DNA of 64,000 nucleotides from NCBI RefSeq assembly GCF_000499845.2, contig NC_023758.2, forward strand, positions 11,753,927-11,817,926, read 5' to 3'. The stretch's first letter is position 1. The number at the start of each line of letters is the position of its first letter. This document shows positions 11,507-22,647 of this stretch, one piece after another. The notes under the pieces were generated by a model. It was not told the origin of the DNA. It worked only from the letters and a program-made list of their open reading frames with translations, and ran no database searches. Origin of the DNA: Phaseolus vulgaris (Eukaryota; Streptophyta; Magnoliopsida; Fabales; Fabaceae). The translations under genes and the position numbers were made by a program.

Positions 11507-11692
11507 TGTACTGGTATGCACCGAGCGGTCAGCACTAGGTTCGACTTCCAAAGTTCGATCCAATAAGATAAACCCATTAAAATAATATAAATAACGTACT
11601 TTTCAAGAACAAAGTACGTTATTAATTACTGTACACATCCAAGTGTCGAACACCCTTTGCTAACTTGAGTGTCAGAGTGCCTTTTGTAGGTA
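11507..11692 (+). mobile_element. Gypsy LTR-like fragment
   Basis: Starts TGTACTGGTATGCACCGAGC and ends near ACTTGAGTGTCAGAGTGCC, matching the start and an internal part of the LTR at 48340-48986. It is much shorter than that LTR and internally rearranged. The flanks carry a partial duplication of CGTACCTATATCG (about 11414 and 11699), so the insertion history is complex. Confidence 0.5.
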
Positions 11693-11866
11693 TATATCGT
11701 ACCTATATCGATTTTCTACAAATAAATTGAATTGGAACATAATAATAGTTAAAAATTGTTCTTCCATGGGTTATTTTGTCCTCGAAAATATTTTGATTTA
11801 AATCAATATATATATATATATATATATTATCAATAATCAATATATATTATACTTTATAATAATTAT

Positions 11867-12311
11867 TGTACCTGTAAGGATGATGGCCAAGGTAATATCT
11901 GTCCACGGGTACACAATTTGCTGACGTGTCGATAATCTCCTAGTTCTTTGAAGATTTTCCTTTCGCTATATGTGCTCCGCCAGTCGGGGTACCTGCGATT
12001 GCACTCCGACGCTCAAGTCAGTGCTAGTATTTTTGTGTGTTCTCTTAGGATATGAAAAAACGTACATTTCCTCCTTTAGAAATCCTATTTATAGGTTGAC
12101 TTGGGCCCCCACTTGTGTGGACTAGGTAATCAGTTCGCCAAGACGTGTGTAGTGGTTTTCAGAACGTGTGTAGTGGCTTCCTGATATCATGGGAGCGTAT
12201 CTTGAAGTGTGTCTTTGACTCATTCAATGGCAGTTGCAACTGCTTCTTTATTTCGCATATGTTATATTGTAAATGTCACTTAGCTTGGTCGTCCGAGGCC
12301 CGACCGGTACA
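11867..12311 (-). repeat. 3' LTR of the Tat-type derivative (445 bp)
   Basis: Begins TGTACCTGTAAGG and ends GACCGGTACA (plus-strand view). Minus-strand TATA-like CTATAAATAGG lies near 12088-12098. It shares long identical blocks with 14912-15192. Confidence 0.75.
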
Positions 12312-12330
12312 CTTGCCCCCAGGCTCAAGG
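12312..12330 (-). promoter_or_regulatory. Polypurine tract
   Basis: The minus strand reads CCTTGAGCCTGGGGGCAAG directly before the LTR start. It is nearly identical to the tract at 48321-48339 of the larger gypsy element, which shows family relatedness and fixes the orientation. Confidence 0.7.
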
Positions 12331-12568
12331 AGATTTATCTCCGAAGAGTCGTATAGGATGGTTGGGGATTCCAAGATAGTGTGCGATAGCTGACAACTTT
12401 AAAATGCATGGCAGAGATGTGACGTTTGGCAGAGCCGCCGTTTCATGATGCACCATTTCATCAGATGTCTTCAACAGTGGAGATTTCGTGTCGTTTCGTA
12501 TGCCGAGTGGGCTTAGATCCAACGATGTTGGACGAATGGTAGGGAATTCTCTCTCCTACTATGTTGGC

Positions 12569-12577
12569 TATAAATAA
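12569..12577 (+). promoter_or_regulatory. TATA box of the antisense ORF
   Basis: TATAAATAA lies 110 bp upstream of the ATG at 12687 on the strand opposite to the element's own transcript. It is a good plant TATA match at a plausible distance, suggesting that the antisense gene has or had its own promoter. Confidence 0.5.
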
Positions 12578-12686
12578 CGCATCATTGAAGACTTAAGAGG
12601 TTTACGCTTTCTTTCTACCCTTAAGTCTTGTGCATCTGCTCCGAGTGCCGAGTTCATTCCTTTGAATTGTCAGGTTGAGGTTAGTA

Positions 12687-14466
12687 ATGTCTTCTTCTGT
12701 AGATTCCACTGATAATGTTGTAGATATTGAGTCATCTGAGACTCGCACTGCATCTGGAGGTGCAAGTCAGTTGTCGAACGGCCCGAGTTACGACTGGGTC
12801 GATCTCGTAGTTTTGAAAATTCCCACCAAGTTAAGGGATCATGATAAGTTAGACGAGCTGCTATCTGAAAAATCGTTTCTAACGCTCAATTGTCCGCCCG
12901 GAGCCATAATGGCTGATATATGTGGTGTGATCGACCGTGTGTGTCATGACCGGGAGAACGCACCAGTCGACTTTTTCTTTGTATATAGCACTTTGTTTGT
13001 TGATTTACATGTAACCCTACCTTTCAATAACTTCACCATTGGGGTCCTTCGAGCCCTCAACGTAGCACCGACACAGTTACATCCCAACTCGTGGGCAGCC
13101 CTTCAAGCGTTCCGAGTACTGTGTCGACTGTTTAAATTGGAACCTACCCTCGAATCCTTCTTGTATTATTATAACACGCGTCTGAGTACTCCTGTGAGTT
13201 GGTTATCCTTGTCTAGCCGACCGGGAAATATTCGTTTTGCCACTTTTACTACTTCGTATAAAAATTTCAAAGAAAGATACTTTAAAATTTTTGTGGAACT
13301 GGATGGTCGAGACTACTTTTATAACACAAATGGGACAACCAAATTTCCGTTTCACTAGACAGAAAAACCGACGCAACTTGGTAATTGGTTGTGGTCATCC
13401 ATTTCGCCCTTTAATAAAGAGATTTTAGTTGTTATTGATCAATTGCCTTATAAGCCGAGAGCTGATAGCTTTATATGGGTCAACTACGAAGTGGACGGAT
13501 TTTAATGGTATGTCAACTTTTTTGCATCCGACTATATAATAGGCTATGTTAATGTAGTTTAATTGTATTAGTACCTTGCAGATATTATCATAAGGATGGA
13601 TTCCACTTTGAGTAGTTTTAAGAGCAACCTGAAGAGGCAAGCTACCGTACGAAAACTTAACAATCTTGTTGGGGTGGGGAAAGGAAAAGCTGATGTTGAA
13701 GAAATAGCACCGCCCGTGGCGGTTGTCGCTCCAGCTATTAACCGAAAGAGAGGACATCCGCCCCAAGGTTCAAGCTAGCGTTGAAGTAGGGTTGTCGTCC
13801 GGCAGACCTCTTACTATGCTAGGCTCTTCAATGCAGGTGGCTTCGACTATGCAATTTGAGCTGCGTCTAGAAGATGAAGGCGTCCTGGCAGCTATCCCCA
13901 CTAAAGACTTAATAGAAGAACTGGTTGAGTTGCATAGTCGGGCTACTATCGTGGGGAAAGCCCTTGGAGATGAACTAAATAGGACCCAAACAATGGTGGT
14001 GCCAAAGCTGAAAGCTAAGTTGGAGGAGTCGACCAACTCTTTAAAAAGTGCCATAGAGACGGCTGAAACTTGAAGGGAAGAAATGCAAAAGAAGGACTGG
14101 CTGACCAAGGAGAACCAAGAAGTATTGAAGTCAACCCTTGCCAAAGTGATGGCCGAACGAGATCAGCTTCTAAAGGAAAAAGCTGATGTTGAAGCCAAAG
14201 GGGAATCTCTTGCTGCTGAGATGGAAAAGTGCCAAGAGTTTATGATGCACATTAATTAGGAAAGCTTCAACCAAGACATTCGGCAGGCAGCTTTCTTCCA
14301 TGGTATTTCAGCCGAGGACTCTAGATATGACTTGGGGAAAGATGTGGTGAATGTCCAACTAATGCCGCTCAGGGGAAATGTCGATCACACAATGGAAGAT
14401 ATCCAGGAAAATGTTCAACCGTCCGAAGCCAATCAACAAGATCAATCGGTGGAGGGAAGTATATAA
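12687..14466 (+). pseudogene. Antisense ORF of Tat element (putative gypsy-type transposon protein, PF04195-like)
   Basis: Exon 1 (12687 to about 13505) encodes a protein with the pattern of the plant 'putative gypsy type transposon' family: LP.NNFTIGVLRALNVAP, QLHPNSWAALQAFRVLC, then FFxYxNTR-like and the Lys/Phe-rich FKERYFKIF segment. A probable intron follows (GTATGTC near 13511 to TTGCAG near 13580). Exon 2 encodes Lys-rich and then coiled-coil sequence (EELVELHSRA..., KEKADVEAKGESLAAEME). The frame is broken by a shift near 13760 and by stops near 14071 and 14257. The function of this family is unknown. It is carried antisense to the element and is decayed here. Confidence 0.65.
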
Positions 14467-14911
14467 ATCGAGAAAGTACCTGGACCCGGGTTGTGGGCTT
14501 TAAACAGTTTATGTTGCCCCCACACCTTTACTTTCAACTATCTTGAACAATTGTGTTTGATGACTTCACCTTTTATATATATATATATGTGTTTTTTTTT
14601 TTCTGTTAAGTAATTTATACGAACTTCATCATTAATATCCGATCGAACGAACATTATAATTATAAATTTGATAAATGTAATTAAGTTTTGATACATTAGT
14701 CCGAACAACCGGTAGATAATAACTAATGTCCTGATGAATTTTTAGACTAAAAACATGGCAAGTTTTGGCTGAACGCTTTGGTGAATAAGAATGAAGTTAT
14801 TAAATGTTGGTTGAATGCTTCGGTGAATAAATATTAAATTATTAGTGGATTTCGGACCAAGAATTTTGGTAAATAACCTTTTAAGTTATGAAGTGTTGGT
14901 CGAACGCTTTG

Positions 14912-15192
14912 GTAACGTGTCGATAATCTCTTAGTTCTTTGAAGATCTTTCTTTTGTTATATATGCTCTGTCGGTTGGAGTACCTGCGATTGCACTCCGA
15001 TGCTCAAGTCAGTGCTAGTATTTTTGTGTCTTCAGAACGTGTGTAGTGGCTTCCTGATATTATGGGAGCGTATCTTGAAGTGTGTCTTTGACTCATTCAA
15101 TGCCAATTACAACTGCTTCTTTATTTCGTATCTGTTATATTGTAAATGTCACTTGACTCGGTCGGTCGATCGTTCGGGACCCGACCGGTACA
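14912..15192 (-). repeat. 5' LTR of the Tat-type derivative, internally deleted
   Basis: Matches 11930-12311 from GTGTCGATAATCTC to GACCGGTACA, with a deletion of roughly 120 bp after GTATTTTTGTGT. The outer TGTACC end is missing, replaced by unrelated AT-rich sequence that includes two GGTYGAAYGCTTTGGT repeats near 14760-14915. Confidence 0.7.
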
Positions 15193-17511
15193 ATTATACA
15201 CTCCAAATAATTTAATATGCTTGTGATTCCTGTTATTTTACACAAAAGATGGAATTTTCTGTGGTGCGATTTAAGTTGCCAAGAATTTCAATGGTGTTTC
15301 TAGAAGTTTTGGCTACAACCATCACGTCTTACGTTCCCTAATTAGAAATTAAGAGTCAGAATAATGATGCAATGGCTATACCAAATGGTCAAATTAGCAA
15401 CTTCCAAACATAGTTTTTCATATAAATAAGCATGATTTATTTTATAATTAAAATTTCACTTAAATGCCTCTCAACTTAAAAAATAAAATAAAATAAACAA
15501 TTGTTTATGATGAATATAAGAAAATTAGTTAATATCATTTAATTCTATTTATTTAATTTAAAATTCTATTTTTTTAAGTATTCTTTATTGTTGTTTGGTT
15601 TAAAAAATAAAATAAAATAATTAAAAATAACATTTCTAAACATATTCTTAGAAAAACTTTTCCCTCTTAACATTTAAATCGTCTAATACTTCTTCAAATT
15701 TTCAAATGGGTTCAGCCAAATTGTTTCAGCTAATCCTCACACGACATACCCACTTTACATACGTTACTTGTCGCATCCACTTTTTAATTCATCGTCTAAA
15801 CATAATTGATTTTTTTTAATTTGGAATGAGAAGATAGAGTTTATTTATATGTGCATGTACAAATAAAAATAATATTTTCGCAACTAATATAATTATTAGT
15901 AAATATATTATAATAACATAAATTAATAGTCGATAAATAGAATAAATTTGTCATTTAGTTATATATTTAAATGAATTTATCAATATATTATCGTTTAAAT
16001 TTAGTGTTTTCAAAATATTTATAATACCTGAGTAAATTTAGTGTTTTCAAGATGCAGTGCCGTTAACAGATTACTGACGATTTTGAGTAACCCTGAAAGT
16101 TCAAATTTTATCGACGGTTCTATAAATTCCTGCTATTACCAAGGGTTTGTCAAACCCCATTAATACCAGGGTTGCGAAACCCTGTTATTAGTGAGTAATC
16201 TAGAAAGTTTTAACGATTACTACCCAGATAAATTTTATTGTTATATTATAATTTTTTTTATTATTATGATTATTATAATTATAAATAATAATATTATTAA
16301 TATTATCCATATTATTAATATTATTTAAATTACTAATACTATTAATTATTATAATAATATTATTCATATTACTAATATATTAATTTTATAATATTAATAA
16401 CATGAATACCTACCCGTTTCAATTTGATAATATTCATCAACTTTAGTTATAAATCCCTGCTATTATCAAGGGTTTGTCAAACCCATTATTACCAGGGGTT
16501 TGCGAAACCCTGTTATTAATAGGGATTTAAGGATATTTTAATATTTTTACTCATATGGCTAAACGTGATACTATAAGGTCTTGACTACTTTAGTTGCAAA
16601 TATCTTTTTAATTTATTATCTGATTTGTTTGTATTTTCTTTATGATTTATTCCTCGTCTAAAAAAAATAAGTTAGGTATGAAACTCTTTACTTCACCAAC
16701 ACATTACCTATTGAGTAAATAAGAGTACTTAAAATAATTACTTTTTACCCAATTATAGAATCAACTTTTGATCATTTATAACCATTTCGATTTTGTTTTT
16801 TTATTGTAAAACATTCTCTTTTGATAACATGTAAATGATATTATATTGCCTTTACTCACATAATCCCTTCCATTTTAGAACTTTAAAATTATGTGTTCTC
16901 TCACAGGTGTTGTTGTGAAAGCAAATGCTTATTATAAAAAAAATCATAATTTTAACACACAGGCTGCAATGATGGTTTACTCTTAAAGATGCAAAATTTA
17001 TATGCAACATTAATTTGCATGTCTCCCTTCCAAATTGTAGGGAAAAGAAAAAAATGTTATGTTAGTCCTGAGTTTTTATGAGCATAATGAAAATATTGTA
17101 GCAGGCAAATATTAAGCATTTTAATTGCTAAACAAAGGAGACAAAATTTAGATGTATCACAATTCAAAAGATAAATGTATATATAGAGGTTAAAAAACAC
17201 ATAACAAACTCCGACAACAAATAGAATAATAATAGTCAAACAAACTATAATATATTTGTAATAATTATATAGCTTCCAATCATTCTTTGCCATAGAAACA
17301 AAATGGGCAGCAAATGGTTCTTAATCTTGATCATTTATTTCATCATTAGGAACACTTCCTTGATCAGATGCCTAATATATAAAAAATAGTCATAATAAGT
17401 AGTATTTCAATTATAATATAAAATATATTAATTTAATCAAGATTTAAATATTATCGGCGATGTGTGAAACATAACAAACACGAGGCAATTTTTCTTGATA
17501 GTTTTGCACCA
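15193..17511. repeat. Segmental duplication, copy 1 (partner 48987-51455)
   Basis: From ACACTCCAAATAATTTAATATGC onward this stretch matches 49000-51455 over about 2.3 kb with substitutions and small indels. Examples are the GATGGAATTTTCTGTG, GTCGCATCCACTTT and CCCTTCCAAATTG blocks. It contains no clear gene. A remnant of a CACTA-like repeat lies at 16040-16530 and an unidentified minus-strand exon-like stretch near its right end. Confidence 0.8.
16040..16530. repeat. CACTA-related inverted GGGTTT repeat block
   Basis: Short inverted motifs AAGGGTTTGTCAAACCC and CAGGGTTGCGAAACCCTG recur at 16139-16185 and 16468-16515. The same motif family lies at 50500-50600 inside an element whose terminus at 50311 begins CACTACAAGAAAAA. 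Likely the subterminal repeats of a non-autonomous CACTA element, terminus lost here. Confidence 0.45.
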
Positions 17512-17720
17512 AGAAGTGATTATTAACCTGATTTTGTAAATGTGTATAGGAAGAAAAACTTGAAGATGCTCCACTATATGAATATGCATTGCAGCTAAAC
17601 ACTTTACATGTGCAAGATCCCAAACCTAAATCCCTAACACGCCCACAATGTTTTTGGCTTCCGAAAACATAAGCTAAGAAATCAGTATTTGATATTTCTT
17701 TTTATATGAATGGTGATATG
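17340..17720 (-). pseudogene. Unrecognised gene remnant (last exons?)
   Basis: The minus strand shows an exon-like stretch with SGASSSFSSYTHLQNQ (about 17530-17590), then a shorter Asp/Asn-rich end ASDQGSVPNDEINDQD and a stop (17321-17370). Intron-like AT-rich DNA lies between. The second stretch is also present in the duplicated copy near 51250-51310, with substitutions. I do not recognise the protein. The call rests on amino-acid composition and duplication only. Confidence 0.25.
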
Positions 17721-17909
17721 GTTAATTCATTAGCTTTAATTTTTTCCTAGAAAGAACATAAGAAGAAACTAATTAAAATTACATAATGTACGTAATTATT
17801 GCACGCAATTATTGTACGCATTTATGATATGCAATTCTTTCTTCTTTTTTAAAGATTTATCTATAATGGCTAGATTTAAGAGAAACAATCAATTGTTGTT
17901 TTCTTCTTT

Positions 17910-18080
17910 TATTTGATACAAAATAGCTGCTTTGACATCGATTTTGATAGCAAATACAATTAGATGTGTAATCCTCTTCTGGAAAAATTGATATATGCAC
18001 GGAGAAATATCTTTTCCTCATTATAAAGCTTTTCGTTATGGGTGTTATTGTGGCCACTAGTTTTACCCACGTGCTACCAA
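17910..18080 (+). pseudogene. ZIP transporter fragment a (transmembrane 1-2 region)
   Basis: A translated stretch with KIAALTSILIA and, after a frameshift, GVIVATSFTHVLP matches the first two membrane segments of ZIP metal transporters (PF02535), which import Zn, Fe or Mn. Stops and shifts interrupt it. Related pieces lie at 20205-20375, 22155-22195, 22305-22480, 23440-23475 and 23605-23795. Confidence 0.6.
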
Positions 18081-18138
18081 TTAAAGAAATAATAATTATT
18101 AAATTACACGTAATTATTATGTAAACTTATTGTACGCA

Positions 18139-18390
18139 ATTATTGTATCCTTTATATTTCTGGTTGTACTTCTGACCATAGTTAGAGAAGAATGCACGTG
18201 TGACGTAGAAGATGAAGATCATGACACAGGAAAAGCTAAGGAGTACAAAATAGCTATTTTGATATCGATTCTGATTGTATTAGGGGTGTGTATTCCTCTT
18301 CTGGGCAAAGTGATACATGTGTTGAGTCCAAAAAATGATATTTTCTTAATGTGGAGGTTTTTGATGACTTATTATATTATGCAGGTTTGC
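18139..18390 (+). pseudogene. ZIP transporter fragment b (signal segment, CTCD motif, TM1)
   Basis: Open reading frame with a hydrophobic start, then EECTCDVEDED, AKEYKIAILISILIVLGVCIPLLGK and SPKNDIFLM. This is the N-terminal signature of IRT/ZIP family transporters (Cys-rich loop after the signal peptide, then TM1 and the NDIFFM loop). The reading frame then runs directly into TTATATTATGCAG and exon 2 of the neighbouring toxin-fold gene, so the open 88-codon ORF is a fusion artefact of duplication. Weaker copies: 18735-18850, 20460-20575, 21795-21860, 23855-23900. Confidence 0.65.
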
Positions 18391-18625
18391 GTGTAGAAAA
18401 AGAGAAAACATACTGATAATGAATTTTAATCCACTTTCAGATAAATTTACTTTCCAAAACTATTACTACAAATATAAAGATAAAGAGCTTATGCAACAAC
18501 GCTTAATAGCAGAAATCGCAGCCTCCCAGATAGCTACGAAGGAACATGGGCGAGTCAACGAGAAGTTGCGTAAAACCAATGAAGAGTTGTATAAGAGATG
18601 TAAAATATGGAATTCCACCAAATGA
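18390..18625 (+). pseudogene. Orphan exon 2 of the ADP-ribosyltransferase-like family
   Basis: Open stretch with NFNPLSDKFTFQNYYYKYKDK, then a Lys/Glu-rich coiled-coil-like end (EIAASQIATKEHGRVNEKLRK). It follows a ZIP piece instead of its usual exon 1. The same exon recurs at 19795-20010, 21535-21740, 21895-22110 and 23280-23430. The role of this C-terminal region is unknown. Confidence 0.5.
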
Positions 18626-19139
18626 GAACATAATAAGCCAAAACAAACTACTGTAATACTTTACATATAAGCATGATAAGTATAGATAATGGATTTGCAC
18701 CCTTAATCAACCAATTTTTGTATATAATTATTGTACCCTTTATATTTCTGGTTGTACTTCCGACCTTAGTTAGAACAGAACGCACGTGTGACGTAGAAAA
18801 AACGAAGATCATGATACAGGAAAAACATATTTTCTTAATGTAAAGGCTTTTGATGCAAGTGTGATTTTAAGAAACAATTAATTTAGAATCTAAAATATTA
18901 GTAGCTAAAACTTAAAGTAGCTAATTTGGATACCAATTTACTTTTAATTTTTTTATTAATAATTGAAACCACTTTAGATATGAATATTTTGTTAGTATTT
19001 AAATAAGTATATAATTTAATCAATATAGTGACTAATTATTTTTTGTCTCTAAATTTAAAATTTGGTAACTGTTTAATGATTTTCATGTAGTGATCCTTTA
19101 TAAGGTTGGTTAAAAAATGAAAATGCCTTCAAAAAATTA

Positions 19140-20020
19140 TTAATTCAGAGGATGTTCATCACAATGTTCATTAGTTCTAGATGAAGTAAATTGGTCTGAA
19201 GTCCAAAATTTGTAGACTAATATCCACAATGTCAACACTGTAGGAAAACACTTGACGGTTCACTACAGGAAATATGATATTACTGAGAGGGTGTTTGTTT
19301 TCGATACCAGACATTACAGAGAGATTTTTTGAAATGGTTTCAAAGCATGTTTGCAAGGAGAAACGTCCAACTCTTATTCTTATAACTTCTTGTCTAAATT
19401 GGTTAATAGTAAAGGTCACCCTCTTGACCACAACAGGTATCCATCTAATTCGTGAGTAATAGTAACAATAATATTTGGGAACCAAAGTCCCAATTGCAAT
19501 GCTTCCATATAGGTCTCAAATATAATACTACCGATACAAAATATATGCGTCGGGACGTATTTCAGTTAGGTTTATTTTTAAAGATAATTATCAATATCTT
19601 ACTCAAGATTAAATAAGTTGTCCTCGAGGGATAGCAAGTCGATACATTCAGTGTGGTGTCATATGGACAGCAAATCGGTCACCACAAAACACATCAAAGT
19701 TGGATTACTTTTCAATTACTTCTCATACTACATTATTTTTATAATCATCTCATATAATCAATCACTAATTACCTATAATTTATTATATTATGCAGGTTTG
19801 CGTGTATAAAGAGAAAAAACATACTGATAATGAATTTTAATCCACTTTCATATAAAGTTACTCAACAAAACTACTACTACCAATCTAAAGATAAAGACCT
19901 TTTCTAACAACACTTAATGGCAGAAATCACAGCCTCCCAGATAGCTATGAAGGAAGATGTGCGAGCCAACGAGGTGTTGTGTAAAATCAATAAGAGTTGC
20001 GGAAGAGTGTGCACTAATGT
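19140..20020 (+). pseudogene. ADP-ribosyltransferase-like gene, copy A (broken)
   Basis: Exon 1 (about 19140-19700) retains RVFVFDTRHYREIF, YNFLSKLVNSKGHPLDHNRYPS in shifted frames and PRGIASRYI near the end. The Arg-motif is altered (FVFDTR), the Ser-Thr-Ser region is lost to stops, and a stop codon occupies the position of the catalytic Glu (TAA in the QD-stop context near 19610). An intron ending in TATTATGCAG leads to exon 2 at 19795. Clearly non-functional. Confidence 0.5.
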
Positions 20021-20204
20021 GACCGACGTTCCACTAGGGAGCGAACTTTGTACTTGCGGGTGTAACTGTGGCTACTAACATACCTTTTAAGGAAATAATG
20101 ATTAAATAATTATATGTAATTATTGTACGCAATTCTTTTTTTTTAAATATTTATCTATAATGGCTAGATTTAAAAAAAAAATCAGTTGTTGTTTTCTTCT
20201 TTTA

Positions 20205-20575
20205 TTTTGATACAAAATAGATGCTTTGGTATCGATTATGATTGCAAGTACAATTAGATATGTAATCCTCTTTTGGAAAAATTGATACCTGCATGGAGAT
20301 TGATTTTTTCCTGATTATAAAGCTTTTTATAATAGGTGTTATTGTGGCCACTAACTTTATCCACATGCTACTAATTCAACAAATAATGATTATGAAATTA
20401 TACGTAATTATTATGTAAACTTATTGTATACAATTTTTGTACGCAATTTTTGTATGTAATTATTGTATTCTTTATATTTCTGGTGTTACTTTCGACCTTA
20501 GTTAGAATAGAATGCACGTGTTGATGTAGAAAATGAAGATCATGACCCAAGAAAAGCATATTTTCTTAATGTAAA
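20205..20575 (+). pseudogene. ZIP transporter fragments a and b, second unit
   Basis: Diverged duplicate of 17910-18200: ATAGATGCTTTGGTATCGATTATG (fragment a), GGTGTTATTGTGGCCACTAAC, and the TTTATATTTCTGG...GAATGCACGTG block (fragment b). No reading frame longer than about 25 codons is kept. Confidence 0.5.
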
Positions 20576-20869
20576 GGTTTTTTTTATGCGAGTGTGATTT
20601 TAAGAAACAATCAATTTAGAACCTAAAATATTAATAGGTAAAACTTAAGGTAGCTAATTTGGATACCAATTTAGAAATCCTTTTAATTTTTTTTTATTAA
20701 TAATTGAAAACAATTTAGATATGAATATATTTTTAGTATTTAAATTAGTATATAATTTAATCAATATAGTGACTAATTATTTTTTGTCAGTAAATTTAAA
20801 ATTTGGTAACTGTTTAATGATTTTCATGTAGTGATCTTTTATAAGGTTGGTTAAAAAATGTCAATCCCT

Positions 20870-21770
20870 TCAAAAAATTATTAATTCAGAGGATGTTCAT
20901 CACAGTTTTCATTAGTTATAGATGAAGTAAATTGGTTGATTTGATGTCCAAAATTTATAGACTAATATCCACAATGTCAACACTGTGGGAAAACACTTGA
21001 CAGTTCATTAGAGGAAATATGATATTACTGGAGTGTTTTGTTTCGATACCAGACATTACAGGAAGATTTTTTGAAATGGTTTCAAAGCATGTCTGCAAGG
21101 AGAAATGTCCAACTCTTACTCTTATAACTTTCTTGTCTAAATTGGTTAATAGTAAAGGTCACCCTCTTGACGACAACAGGTATCCATCTAATTCGTGAGT
21201 AATAGTAACAATAATATTTGGGAACCAAAGTCCCAATTGCAATGCTTCCATATAGGTCTCAAATATAAAACTACCGATACAAAATATATGCGTCGGGACG
21301 TATTTCAGTTAGGTTTATTTTTAAAGATAATTATCAATATCTTACTCAAGATTAAATAAGTTTTCCTCGAGGGATAGCAAGTCGATATATTCAGTGTGGT
21401 GTCATATGGACAACAAATCGGTCACCACAAAACACATCAAAGTTGGATTACTTTTCAATTACTTATACTACATTATTTTTATAATCATCTCATATAATCA
21501 ATCACTAATTAACTATAATTTATTATATTATGCAAGTTTGTGTGTAGAAAGAGAGAAAACATACTGATAATGAATTTTAATCCACTTTCAGATAAAGTTT
21601 GTCTCCAAAACTACTACTACCAATATAAAGCTTCTACATCAACTCTTAATGGCAAAAATCGCAACCTCCCAGATAGTTATGAAGGAACATGCGCGGGCCA
21701 ACAAGGAGTTGCGTAAAACCAATGAAGAGTTACGAAACAGTATGTAGCAACGTAACCGACGTTCTACCAG
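20870..21770 (+). pseudogene. ADP-ribosyltransferase-like gene, copy B (broken)
   Basis: Near-identical to copy A over 20880-21450 with an extra frameshift at the Arg-motif (GGAGTGTTTTGTTTCGATACC). It has the same stop at the catalytic-Glu position (near 21352). Exon 2 at 21535-21740 is followed by a short Cys-containing stretch (NELCTC) that continues into ZIP fragment b at 21795. Confidence 0.5.
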
Positions 21771-21894
21771 GGAACGAACTTTGTACTTGCGGGTGTGTAT
21801 TCCTCTTCTGGACAAAGTGATACATGTGTTGAGTCCATGAAAATGATATTTTCTTAATGTGAAGGCTTTTGATAACTTATTATATTTTGCAGGT

Positions 21895-22110
21895 TTACGT
21901 GTAGAAAGAGAGAAAACATACTGATAATGAATTTTAATCCACTTTTAGATAAAGTTACTTTCCAAAACTATTACTACCAATATAAAGATAAAGAGCTTAT
22001 GAAACAACGCTTAATGGCAAAATTCAGCCTCACGAATAGCTATAAAGAAATATGCGCGGGCCAACAAGAAGTTGCGTAAAACCAATGACGAGTGTCGGAA
22101 GAGTCTACAA
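21895..22110 (+). pseudogene. Extra exon 2 copy of the ADP-ribosyltransferase-like family
   Basis: A further duplicate of exon 2, following ZIP piece b at 21795-21860, so the ZIP-exon 2 junction of 18390 is repeated. Frameshifts from about 22020 onward. Confidence 0.5.
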
Positions 22111-22647
22111 CAATGACTGACATTTCACCAGGGAACGAACTTTGTACTTGCGGGTGTGATTGTGGCTACTGGCTTCATCACGTGCTACCTATTAAGAAAA
22201 TAATGATTAAATAATTATATGTAATTTTTGTACGCAATTCCTTCTTTTTTCAAAGATATATCTATAATGGCTAGATTACAATCAATTGTTGTTTTCTTCT
22301 TTTATTTTGATTGAAAATAGATGCTTTGACATTGATTCTAATTGCAAGCACAATTAGATGTGTAATGTTCTTCTTGGAAAATTGATACCTGGGTGGAGAA
22401 TGATCTTTTCCTCATTATAAAGTTTTTTCTTGCAGGTGCTATTGTGGCCACTAGCTTCATCCACGTGTTACCAATTAAACAAATAATTTATTTTTATTAA
22501 TAATAGAAACCATTTTAGATATGAGTATTTTTTTAATATCTAATTTAATCAATATAGTTGACTAATTATTTTTTGTCTCTAAATTTTATAATTTGGTAAC
22601 TATTTAATAATTTTCTTATAGTTATTTTTTATAGGGTTGGTTAAAAA

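Larger units (their letters stand above)
11867..15192 (-). mobile_element. Tat-lineage Ty3/gypsy deletion derivative without gag-pol
   Basis: Two related LTRs (11867-12311 and about 14912-15192) end in TGTACC...GGTACA and are flanked by the 5-bp TSD ATTAT (11862-11866 and 15193-15197). The polypurine tract lies beside the left LTR on the minus strand (12312-12330), so the element's RNA sense is minus. Its entire gag-pol is missing. The interior holds only one decayed gene on the plus strand, antisense to the element. In Tat-lineage elements an antisense ORF between pol and the 3' LTR is known, and this matches that position. The right-hand LTR lacks its outer about 60 bp and an internal stretch. 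Confidence 0.75.

Noticed and set aside
13425..14144. Minus-strand ORFs of 113 and 124 codons within the small Tat element
   Set aside because: They lie opposite to the better supported antisense gene and show no gag or pol motif.
18130..18396. Intact small ZIP-like membrane protein gene of 88 codons
   Set aside because: The frame runs through a splice-acceptor region into another gene's exon 2, so the ORF is a duplication artefact; the other copies are broken.
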